DNA of 64,000 nucleotides from Taenia hydatigena (lineage: Eukaryota; Platyhelminthes; Cestoda; Cyclophyllidea; Taeniidae): contig JADWOT020000008.1 of NCBI GenBank assembly GCA_036345935.2, positions 10,825,554 through 10,889,553 on the forward strand, read 5' to 3'. The stretch's first letter is position 1. Each line of letters opens with the position of its first letter. The notes beneath the pieces are model-generated. The model saw only the letters and a list, made by a program, of their open reading frames with translations, was not told where the DNA came from and did not search any database. Shown here piece by piece: positions 53,201 to 62,548 of the stretch. The translations under genes and the position numbers were made by a program.

Positions 53201-56200
53201 GACCTAAAGCCACAGAAGAATATGCCGCATATCTCTTACCTGTTAATAATTACAAGCGCTCTTAGGGAGGTTGCAAGTACCATGGGACTGACGTTTGACC
53301 GCTACGGAGATTCAACATAGGTGCTATCTACTACAGTCGGAAAGGAACTATACTTGTAGCATAGTAAAAGGCCGTTTCAGTTGAGGTCAAAGTACGCAAA
53401 TAGGGTATTTTTAAAATCCGTCTAAATTAGCCTAGATCGAAAAACGTACAGAGTTCGGGAGTGATCTAGCTCGACTAAACGCGCTAATGACTGTCAGTTT
53501 ATTTTTAAATTATCAAACTGTAGAGGAATCCGCCCTACCTCGGGCCGATGACGCGTTGGTGTGTCCTTTAGTGAGGAAGACCTCAGCAACATCAACACCA
53601 GCAGTACGCAGGAAGGCTCGCAGCTGACCCTCCCCGCCCTTTGGCGACGTCTGCTCCATCTGCCGGGTTGCATTCATCAATACATTGATTACGTCCGTCA
53701 CATCCACTCGCAGATTCATCGTACCAATCTGCAAAGATAAAGGTTTCATTAAAATGTGTTACTGGTTAAGCATGCACATAAGCACTTAATCACACCGTAT
53801 TACAGGAATTTGATTCCTACTTCGGAAAGATTAGTCAAAAACGTACGGATTCATTGAGTGGTTCCTTAACCGCTTCCTTACGGGATACCTTATGAAGTCA
53901 GTGGGATTCATAGTTAATTTAAGGCAACATTAGAAGTAAGAGTGCTTATTAAAACATTTGGGAAACTACTTTAATCGACTGAACCAATCTTTACTGTGTT
54001 AGAAAACGGAGCGAGGGGATCTACGAACAGACGTGTAACTTAGATGGACAAACAAAAGTAGAAAATAGCCCAGGTGAACCAGAAAATGGAGATACACACA
54101 GCTATCACCATGTTGCGAGTCATGGCGCAAGCGTACTGAATTTGGACGTCCGCAAGAAGGCGATTTGTGGGCTAGCAGAGCAAAATGATATCCTTAACGA
54201 AGACATCAACAAAGATGTACCCAAAGGGAGGTGGTGAGTGAATGGGAGGATGGATGATTCAATGTAGTGATTGTTGGCTCGTTGGTGCTTCAGAGCTGGG
54301 GGTCCTGATGACGACTACAGAGTTATGAAGATGAAGCATATTTTTGACAGCAAAATAGACTTCACTCAGATGTCTGCCTGGATGCACATCATGCGTTAAC
54401 CGTGCATTCAGTGCGTGCTGTGAGAGGGAATGGATTGGGTATGGGAACCACGCCCATTCATTATCCTCGATGGCGCCACCACTTCAAAACTCGCTAAAAC
54501 AACTCAAGACTACTTACATACATGGCTCAGAAATAAATACAGAACAAATGGGAACTCAGAAATACATGTTTTCGAGTAGGACAGAAGAAGTTATGTTTTT
54601 GCGAGCACTATGGTGGCATACCACTTTTCAATTCAGTTATATACTTTAGTGGTCAAATCCTTCCAGTCTTCAATGTTTCGATCTTCACCTTGGTGACATA
54701 AGGCAACGCCCATTAGCATTCTAGCCCTTATGTACAGTCTGCCTTTCAACAACTTTAGGGGTGATTGGGATGCCAAACCAAATGACAGCGGTAAACTAAT
54801 TTTGTAGAAAAGTACAACAGCAGGGAGTACACGGATTGAATACTAAGCTTAGACGTTATAAAGGGAAATGCAGCTACTATGAGTGATAAAAACAATGGAA
54901 TTAAACCAAAAGGCGGCTGAAACCGCATTGGAATTCGGTAATCACTCAAATCTCAAATTCCTCATAATGGCGATACAATATTTGAACGACTTAGCATCTT
55001 ATGCCCCTACTTACAGGAATAGCTCCCTATGCTGCAAGAAGCAGACAATGACCAAGTGGGAAAGGAACAGCATTGATGAAACAACAAACTGGGAAGGAAA
55101 CATGTGTATAAAGCAGATCCATAAAGCCACTTTACACTCCGCCCTTTATTCAACACTTTAACCCTTAGAGAATGACTCACGAAATTTGCTTGTCCTAATA
55201 TGTTGTTCATTTCATCAGGAAGTTTGAAAAAGTGGTAATAATGTCAAGGCCTTTTGTGACAAGCAGAAACCAATGTGTGATTATCGTTTGCGTTTCTCGA
55301 CTATTTCTGACCAGCCAAAGCAGAATACGATCAGGGGAAGCGTGGAAAATAACGCTCAAAAGAAAAGACCGCGAATCACTGCGGCGTTTATTTTAGCTGT
55401 TTACTTATCTGCAAGGATTTTGCCCGGCTTCGTCTTTTCGCCATCCTCGTTGATCTTATACGATGGTAATGAAGCCATTTTCAGCCCCCCCTATGCCTTT
55501 TTAACTTCTTCAAAAATAACGCTAGACACAAGGGCTGGGTGGCAGTTATTTGATTCAGAGGTCCAGTGCCAAATAATGAGGTAGATAGAGAAGGTTAAGC
55601 TCGCCTTGGGCTGAGAGGTGAGATCCTGGGCGATGTGGAGACGAGGTCCGAGGTCAGGGCGCACAAAGAAGGAGGGTAGACGGGCGGCCAGATTGAGCTG
55701 ACCCTCGCGGTGGGTGTACTCCGGCAAAGGCAAGTGCTCTGTGAAATCCGCGTATCTATCAGGGTGAGCCTCCGCTAGGTCACCCAAGGGGGGCCACTCG
55801 CGAATCTTTAGGTGTTGAGGCGTCCTAGTGGTCTCCTTCGTCGATGAGGTACGCTCTACAAGCGCGTTGAGGAAAGACATACCACCGTGACATCAACAAA
55901 ACATACAAAAAAATTTTGTGCAAAGTGAAAGGACAATCAGCAGTCAACAATGTGATACTGTCCCCAGCTTTCGATATTTGAAAAGCACCTTATAGTGCAA
56001 CTGATGTCGTATCTTTCATTTCTAGAAGGCCAAATTTTTACACCGAAAGAGGAAGATACTAATAATTCTGTAAGCGCCTTTCCTTTGAGAATTTTCAAGA
56101 ATTTACCGCAGGGTGTGGCGATTGTTAGCGAGCGCTTACCTTGCAGTAATTTTATGAACAAGGACACCACCCACATTATGCAGCTTTTTCTCTTGCTTTC

Positions 56201-59200
56201 TGCTCCCATGCGAAACAAGACGTAGGCTTAAATACAGCCATCTAGCAGTAGCAGAATTACAAGCACAGTGGGCTCGGGATAGTAGCAAAGGGGTGGCACA
56301 AGAAAAGATGCTCTTGTCACGTGGATTTTAGTCCCATCAAACGAGGTCTGGTTGGTGCTTCAGAATGGATTCGTGAAAACGGAAGATTGCCAATAGAATA
56401 CACGTCACACACACCTGCTCCTAGTTAATTTTAAAAGAAAAATAAAAGTAGTGGAAATGTTTACAGTTACTGAGATGTGTTCGAGTCCGAAATACAAAGT
56501 ACACAATGATAATATGCTCGCTCGCAGCATAATTGACGGGCTACAAATAGGTTTCAAGGCACCTGATATTTCATTCAAACGTTAACCGTAACGTGTGTGG
56601 AACCTCAGAAAGCTAAACAATTCTGTGAGCTTCGGATTGGGAACTGAAAATCATTCCTAACTCTAATCTCTCTTTTTTGCAGTTGAGTTACGACAACTGT
56701 GTTCAAACATTTATCGGTCCTTGAAACGTGATTCAGAGTAATTAAGGTAGGTATTAAGTTTAAGTAAAAAGAAGCATACTGGAGTTGTTAGTGTGGACAT
56801 CGAAGGCCTCCCAGAAGGCTCTGACTGGATGCCGAGGAACAATGAGATTAGTTTCGCAGTCAATGAGTACGATTTGCGAGGCGGCTCCTGGAGAAGAATT
56901 CTCCCGACTGAGCGATTTTGCGGTCCATAGCGAAGCATTGAAGTGCCTCCCGCAGCCAGAGATTACCACCGGTTGGCTGGTGGCCCAGTGTCGCTAAAAT
57001 TGCAATTAAAAACCAACTAGCACATTTCGCTTTCATCGCGCCTCGCAGAAAAAAAGGAATGAGAATTATGGCCTACTTACACTACGAGGTGCTAAACTTC
57101 AGTGCAAAGGTGGCGTATTTGGTTCACGTGATAAAAGACTACAAGTGAACTTACCTCTTACGAGGCTCAAACCTCCGACTTCGTATGGTGTAAGTAGGTG
57201 CGCATTGGAGAGTCGAGTTGTGCCCCGCAATAGCTAGCCGTTGATATCGGCTTATCGTTTTCCATAGGTGCTTGAAATTACAATATCTAATCAAACCCCA
57301 ATATTTAAGTTTTCATTATTCGCGCAATTAATTTCCACCACTTGAATCCACAAGTCCTACTGTAAAAAGATCAAGTGGCAACCTGTAATGGTAGTGAGGT
57401 CCCGTAAAATCCCTTCTTACTTTCACCAAAATTATCAAAGTTGACCAGGGAAGGGATCAGCGAGTAAGGGTAGAGTTCCCCTACCAAAGTCCATGACCTC
57501 GAGAGGTGACTCTAAGATTTGTAGTAACTATCACTGCAAAGCCTGTAAGTTATTTTTTCTCCCGCGTTTTGCAAATGAGTTTTAAGCTACGAATAGCTAT
57601 TTTCAAACTAAATCTTCACGTTCTAAATGCAATTGAGTATTGCGACTGCAAATGCTCGTAAAATTGGAGCTTGTAAACTAAACGTTGGCCAAAATTTTGC
57701 ATTTTCGTGCTTTACCAAATAATGACGCATATGAACATTGAAAAATACAACACTCAGGGCGAAGACAGCAGGCAAGAGCGACTAGTTCTTGTGACTTGTG
57801 ATAGTGTTCCCCTTCAAGCAATTAGTGCCTCATCATAAGGAGCACATGATTAAACCCACTAAAAAAGCCTGCACAATCAGTGCCAAAGGCACACTACCTA
57901 CGGGTGATTCGAGGGAGCTCAATTCAGGACTGGTAATTTGGTTACACGGGTATTTGGTGAGTGCGCTCACACACCTGTAGCATGATGCCACGGCGGCACT
58001 GACGCGTGGGTGCGATTTTTTAAACACGCGCTTTTCAAAAACAGGACCAAAGAGGTAGGAGGGGCCATAACGAATGCAACGGCTACAGCGACGCCTAATT
58101 GTCTGCAGAAAAGGCGTATTTAATCCGCTCAATGCAAGGCGTGGACTGCGATTCGTCAATCCACAAATCATTAAGACACGCGCCGACGTGCAATGTACTT
58201 GCACACTTCAGTGTTGTAAAGGCGGTAGCAACGTGTTGTTACAGCCATTTATGCTTCCTGTGGTGTGTGCATATGAGATTTTTCGCTATGCTACATGGGC
58301 GGTCATCACCAACCTCGCAGCGCGAAGCGGGCAGACCTGCTCCTGAGTATGCCCGCATCGAGGGCCACACATTAATCAAGAGTCAATCGATGCGTACAAA
58401 GCGGTGTGCGTTTGAGAGAAAGGCGCACACCCAGAGCGTGATTATTAGCAGTCGAGTTGAACATCCAAACTAGCTGGGAGACCTTGGTTACTCTACTTAA
58501 ATACCAAATTGGGAGGCCATCCCCACCCTCCCTTATTGATACTCGCTGTTAGCATTTAGGTCCTCGTATGACTGCAACAATAAATATCAAAGTGAGGAGA
58601 CAAGCTGTCTATTACACAGTTGTCATGTCATCGAAGATATCTCAATGCACGCAAAAAATACCACCACAAAGTGAAGGTAAGTTCGTGTTCTCTAATTAAC
58701 TTTATTTTCGCTTACCGAAGGGTCTGACCTTGAGTGATAATTTTACGAAAGCATAACTTTTGCAATCATGGGAGCATTGCGCGCCGATGAATGTCTAAAG
58801 AATCAGCTTGCGTAATGCTAGCTAGTGTTTTTGCAATATGGGCTCATCTTACAATGATTCAGAAAGACAGAATATAACTGTTGAATGCTGTAAAAGCTAA
58901 TAACACATCTACAGCACAGCTCAGAGTGAGGATAAATGTTTAGGTAATTATGTAAACATCTTCAGAGTGGTTTTCATCGTAGTCTCTATAGTTGTAATTC
59001 AGAACTATTGCACAGGTAATTGGGCGTGAAACTGTTGGATCGTTACTTTTTAAATAAGCCATGAATTACGGTATTCACACTTGTGCAAAACTAGACAATT
59101 CCAAGAAGTCTAGCCGCTAAAAATCTAGAATATCAGAGTTCAAAGTAACCAGCGCAGTTGGGGATAAGATGGGACTCACCTGGAAGGCTTTGAAGTTGGC

Positions 59201-60636
59201 CGAGTCACCGTCCCTCAGGTATAGTACGCCCAAAGAGCCAGCCTTCTGGCTCAGCTCTCGACGCTCGCCATCCACCATCTCCGCTTCGGCGCCACCGCCA
59301 TCCTCGAGAGACCCGACGGACGAGGTGGTCGACTTGAGTGCGAGATCTGCAAGGAGATCAAGGGAAGTGGCAGCCGACGTGTCGGTGGAGGAGGCTGGAG
59401 AAGCGACATCCTTAGTTGTGGTCCCAGCTGCAGCGGATGCCAAACGGTCAGCCGAGGGGCAAGAGCAGGAACAGTCTATATGCGGTACAATCCTGTGGAG
59501 ACGATGCCACAAACAGTGCAGGCTGCCAAAAGGCAGCAGAGCAGTGAGCATCATCTTGTTGGGATCGTGGGGTCGTCGGCTGGCTGAACATGTGGACCAC
59601 GGCTGACGCACTGAATAGTCCTCGAAGCTCAGCTGGACCACTGCGGCTGAGAGACCTGAAGAGAAAAGCGAGAGGCTACAGTGTTTAGACACCGCCGTTC
59701 CGTAGAGGGATGTGCATTGACAATGAGTGGAAAGGATCCTACTCTTGACTCCCACTTCTTCCACCACACTTTCATGGACCGTAGGGGTGACACTGGAAGT
59801 AGCATCTCCCAGAGGATCGGGGCTGTCTTTGGTTTTGGCAAGAGAGCCTGCCTTGGCGTAGTAGCAAGCGGAGCAAACTGAGTAGCCACACTTGGTGCAG
59901 ACCCAATGGGAGTTGAACATGGTAGTCTCGCAGACATCGCACATCTCCCTTACTCCCTGAACAGGTCGCTTCCAGGCCACGTGGCGCGACGGCGAACTGA
60001 GGTTCTTGTCGGCGGAGCCCGGGGGTGGACGGCATTGCCGAGTGACAGTTCTATCACTGGAAGTCGAGGAGGAGAGAATGGAGAGTTCGGAAAGCATTAG
60101 ACGGCATGCGATTGCGCCCAATCGTTCCAGACAGTAGGTCGCATTTTGCCGACTCAGAGGGGGAGATACTAGAAGAAAAGGAAATCCATTAAAAAAGTAT
60201 AATAAATCTTTTAGCTACGTTTTGCCTTAACTTGCGACAAGAGCCTTGGTTGCAACATTGTTGGACGCGATAAGACTGGAAAACAGTTTAGCATGAAAAC
60301 ACTAATTTTGGATCGCAAAGGAAAACACACATAGCTAAGCAAGTGTGCGTTTGCGCTGCTTTAATGTATATTACTGCCAACAGAGTGGATGGGTGGCTGT
60401 CGCTTCAGCTTGTTAGCTCATACCATCTTTTAACATCAGTGATTGGGTCACACTCAGCATGTCAATCTCTTTCTCGTAGGCATTATGATGGCTCTTGAAG
60501 GCACATAGGTTTAAGGCTAAAACTTATGCATTCACCGTGATGATGCATGGCCCAGAGCGAACGGTCAATCGAATCAGCCTCGGAGGTTCGGCAGAAATCG
60601 GAGACACTGAGGAGACCCTTCTGATCATAATAGAGT
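49931..60636 (-). CDS. KDM3: KDM3/JMJD1-family JmjC protein, 3' eight exons
   Basis: Minus-strand exons 60636-60536, 60168-59743, 59655-59180, 56993-56780, 55855-55605, 53728-53539, 52756-52449, 50206-49931; 746 complete codons and a stop, all phases consistent. The family demethylates H3K9me1/me2 in the nucleus with Fe(II) and 2-oxoglutarate. Residues are numbered from the first complete codon here. 1-60: region before the finger. 95-135: [16 protein letters not shown] then C-rich zinc finger (C110, C113, C124, C127, C132, C135). 160-334: poorly conserved linker with LLADL. 320-400: pre-JmjC block ([19 protein letters not shown]). 418-470: IREWPPL...[16 protein letters not shown]. 490-670: JmjC core with [37 protein letters not shown]. 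656-720: [19 protein letters not shown] tail. Odd: the first Fe ligand His is Arg (R496), while D498 and H654 remain. Human KDM3A/B are far longer at the N-terminus; the 5' exons were not found. Whether orthologous to KDM3A, B or C cannot be said. Confidence 0.93.
50207..52448 (-). other. KDM3 intron, 2242 nt
   Basis: Donor CACCAG|gtgagc, acceptor TTTTGAAG. Contains unassigned frames on both strands at 51.68-52.25 kb (up to 118 codons), with no recognisable domain. No nested gene can be supported. Confidence 0.8.
52449..52756 (-). CDS. KDM3: KDM3 exon, JmjC core with distal His
   Basis: Encodes residues 554-655. LPGAMWHIF equals the family's PGALWHIY. A Ser/Gly/Ala-rich insertion follows, then [10 protein letters not shown] and [13 protein letters not shown]. 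The His of SVHQ (H654) is the third iron ligand and is intact. Acceptor GATTGTAG, with the codon G|GA completed across the junction; donor CAG|gtgagc. Confidence 0.93.
53539..53728 (-). CDS. KDM3: KDM3 exon with altered HxD motif
   Basis: Encodes residues 490-552. It starts [18 protein letters not shown], where KDM3A/B/C read GTTNLHLDVSDA. The HxD iron pair is therefore RVD: Arg codon CGA at 53708-53710, Asp codon GAT at 53702-53704. The following segment, which is long and acidic in vertebrates, is a different ~40-residue stretch. Acceptor CTTTGCAG, donor CCCGAG|gtaggg, phase 1. Confidence 0.9.
53729..55604 (-). other. KDM3 intron with GC-AG ends, 1876 nt
   Basis: The upstream exon ends at CCC AAG followed by GCGAGC, and the downstream exon starts after TTTGCAG in the same phase (0). 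No in-phase GT donor exists between the last conserved residues and the in-frame stop, whereas GC at this place gives a product whose length matches the family. No gene is seen inside. Confidence 0.7.
55605..55855 (-). CDS. KDM3: KDM3 exon, WPP/LPEY region
   Basis: Encodes residues 407-489. It contains [12 protein letters not shown] (family LKLKDWPPGEDF), [20 protein letters not shown] and [11 protein letters not shown], among the best-conserved blocks of KDM3. It begins AG CGT after acceptor GCTTGTAG, completing the Lys codon started in the previous exon. It ends PK at a GC donor. Confidence 0.92.
56780..56993 (-). CDS. KDM3: KDM3 exon, pre-JmjC block
   Basis: Encodes residues 335-405. [13 protein letters not shown] matches [29 protein letters not shown] matches the LW.PESF segment. 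IVLIDCETN and VRAFWEAFD match DLVNC and DFWDGFE. Acceptor CAATTTTAG in phase 0; donor CTCCA|gtatgc in phase 1. Confidence 0.9.
56994..59179 (-). other. KDM3 intron, 2186 nt, with a CpG-rich patch
   Basis: Joins AAG GCC TTC CAG|gtgagt directly to RHWATSQ, as the family alignment requires, so no exon is missing. About 57.98-58.47 kb inside it is GC/CpG-rich with open frames on both strands (up to 124 codons) that match nothing known. It could be an internal promoter or an old insertion. Confidence 0.7.
59180..59655 (-). CDS. KDM3: KDM3 exon, linker
   Basis: Encodes residues 177-334. [20 protein letters not shown] followed by a short CSCSC cluster corresponds to the vertebrate segment IHEPENLMPTQIIPG...CPC after the zinc finger. 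An Ala/Ser/Thr-rich stretch with LLADLALK follows (vertebrate WLADL). It ends [17 protein letters not shown], equivalent to the start of the pre-JmjC block. Perfect donor CAG|gtgagt. Confidence 0.85.
59656..59742 (-). other. 87-nt in-frame intron of KDM3
   Basis: Donor GTCAAGA|gtagga, acceptor CTCGCTTTTCTCTTCAG. The length is a multiple of three and it has no stop in frame, so it can be spliced out or retained with a 29-residue insertion. The strong polypyrimidine acceptor and lack of family similarity favour splicing. Confidence 0.6.
59743..60168 (-). CDS. KDM3: KDM3 exon, C-rich zinc finger
   Basis: Encodes residues 34-175. [13 protein letters not shown] resembles the vertebrate FCRL segment before the finger. 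[18 protein letters not shown] is nearly identical to KDM3A. The finger CDVC...[15 protein letters not shown] (59864-59941) keeps all expected Cys and the His. In this family the finger is required for full activity. Acceptor TTTTCTTCTAG. Confidence 0.92.
60536..60636 (-). CDS. KDM3: KDM3 exon upstream of the zinc-finger exon
   Basis: A 101-nt exon, too short for simple ORF scanning. It encodes [17 protein letters not shown]...[10 protein letters not shown], which lines up with vertebrate LSFNKHGVLRVEGF...EAIGLW. Acceptor CTTTTTCAG, donor CATCACG|gtgaat. Its phase fits the next exon exactly (G+TA gives Val). The preceding exon must supply two bases of the first codon; I could not find it. Confidence 0.82.
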
Positions 60637-61320
60637 CTGAAAAAGACGAAAAGCTTAAATAATTAGTAATCGCAAATTAGAAATGTAAAAGCAACAACGT
60701 GTTAAACCGCAAGTATTTTGCTTCTTATACCAGTGATACATCACAGAGTAAACTGACACCCCATAATGTATCACAGATCTGACTCGGTGTATTGACATTA
60801 CCTCACGTGTTAGCGGTTCAAAGGATAGCAAGGGAAAGGGAGAAAACGGTGAGTTTAAAGTGATTAGATTTCCGATGCGACATGCTAACGAATGATTTAA
60901 AAGTTCGGTACAAATGACAAGTGAAGGTGCTGTCCGGGGCAAGGGAATATATCATGAAAAGAAATCCGGGTTTATTGTGGATACTGGAAACACATACACA
61001 TTTCCCTAGCGCGCATGGAGGTTGGCAAGGCGTGCTATGTGGACGCACCTGGGTGTGCGCGAAAAACAATTGTGAGTGGCTTGCCAATTTTATACATAAC
61101 ATAATAGCAAAACATTCATGCTGACGGTGATGAGGCAAGAAGATGAATTTTTGGAAGAAAAACAAAATTGAAGCGAGCAATTAGGTACAAGATTGTTGCC
61201 AGCGCATAGTAGAGGCATGGGAAGGGTGAGGGCAAATAAAGTGATGGGGAGAGTGTTCAGCATTTGGGTGGCGGAGCGGGAAGGTGGCGCTAGTCAGGCT
61301 GGCATCACGAGGGAGGGAGC

Positions 61321-61348
61321 GGGCGAGCGAGCGAGCGATCGATCGATA
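61321..61348. repeat. (GCGA)n / (GATC)n tetranucleotide repeat
   Basis: Four GCGA units passing into three GATC units, within a CpG-rich stretch that also holds the palindrome at 61360-61373. Confidence 0.85.
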
Positions 61349-61359
61349 ACCGGGACGGA

Positions 61360-61373
61360 CGTGCGTACGCACG
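61360..61373. promoter_or_regulatory. 14-bp CpG palindrome
   Basis: CGTGCGTACGCACG is a perfect palindrome rich in CpG, beside the GCGA repeat. It may be a factor-binding site in a promoter-like region upstream of the exons of KDM3 found here. No direct evidence of function. Confidence 0.4.
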
Positions 61374-62525
61374 GACGTGTGTGCGTAGGCTAAGCTCCAA
61401 AGAACTCACACGAGTGCCCAGTAGAAATCGGAGGAAAAGAACAAGACAATCACCGCTCCCACCACCGTTTGACAAAAGGAAAGAGCGACAGACGGAAAGG
61501 ATGAGGATAGGATGCGGTTAAAAATAGACAAGTAGCCGAGACTGGAAAATCTACTGGATGGGCAACGGCATTTTTACCTTCCTACAGTGCATTGTAAAAT
61601 CAGCATGATACAATTTATGCAACTGGAAAGATTAGGTTAAAAAAGGATATGAACAATGTCAAGGCTAAATTCGACTGATTGCCATTATGAGATGAGTGCA
61701 ACCTTTGAAGATGCTCAAATAGGACCGGGACGTGATAAAATTCATTTAGCTGTTTCCATGCTCTGTCAATTTTTCGGGTGTTGATGCACCTTCTAGCGAT
61801 GGTGGGAGAGTGGGTAATCGAGTGGCAAGGAAAATTTGTGGTCATGGAATGTTAGTGTGCGCACCGATTTACCAGTTTCTTGACTTCCAAATGTAAAAAT
61901 AGGGCATTATCAACGGTTGTTGCTACCCCGTCAAGCATGACATACGAATCAATGCTGCAATCTCGCACTGGGGTAGCTTCCACGGCTGTACACAAGGTAT
62001 GAAGGATTGATGCGACAACTATTTACCCCATTTCATGCATACCTGTATGTTTAATATCTAGATAAGGAGTCCACTTTTAAAAAGTATTTTCCTTTTATTC
62101 ATTGCCCGCTGGGATATCAATATGCTTGGGTGCTTACAGAAGGGAAGTTAATGGTGGCTGTTATTCCGTGGCATTCAATGATACAGTGCGAAATTTTCAT
62201 TGAATGATAGAATACAAATCCCGCAGTAGAAGCGGGAAAAGCTCGGTAACAATAAGTAAAACAGTTTGTCATGACTTATAACACTTGAACAGGTGAAAAT
62301 TGCGGTATTCTCAGCAAGCGCACAACTGGATGAACTGGAATCGGAACTCGTGTCTAGGTAGAAGTGAAAAGTGTAAATTTATCCACTTGTAAGTGTTCTC
62401 ACCGCAGATCGATGTGAATTGGAGAGAACTGATCAATGGACACTAAATTGCTTACAATGCGTACGCGCATTACTAGCACGAACGCAACTTTGGCGCCATC
62501 GATTGTGCTATTGAGACCTTAACAA

Positions 62526-62548
62526 ATGCCTTCAATTAAAGAAGGCAT
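62526..62548. repeat. Perfect 8-bp stem-loop
   Basis: ATGCCTTC, a 7-nt A/T loop, GAAGGCAT. Short; possibly chance. Confidence 0.5.

Noticed and set aside
57833..58473. Overlapping 123-, 90- and 124-codon frames on both strands as an extra KDM3 exon
   Set aside because: The flanking exons join in phase exactly where the family alignment is continuous, so no exon fits between them.
59169..59606. 145-codon plus-strand open frame opposite the KDM3 linker exon
   Set aside because: It is the complement of a real coding exon with biased codons; the minus strand carries the conserved family motifs and splice sites.
62403..62520. Candidate preceding KDM3 exon ending CTGCG|gtgaga on the minus strand
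   Set aside because: The phase and donor fit, but the encoded peptide lacks the Cys motif expected just before the LYYDQKG segment, so the match is not convincing.
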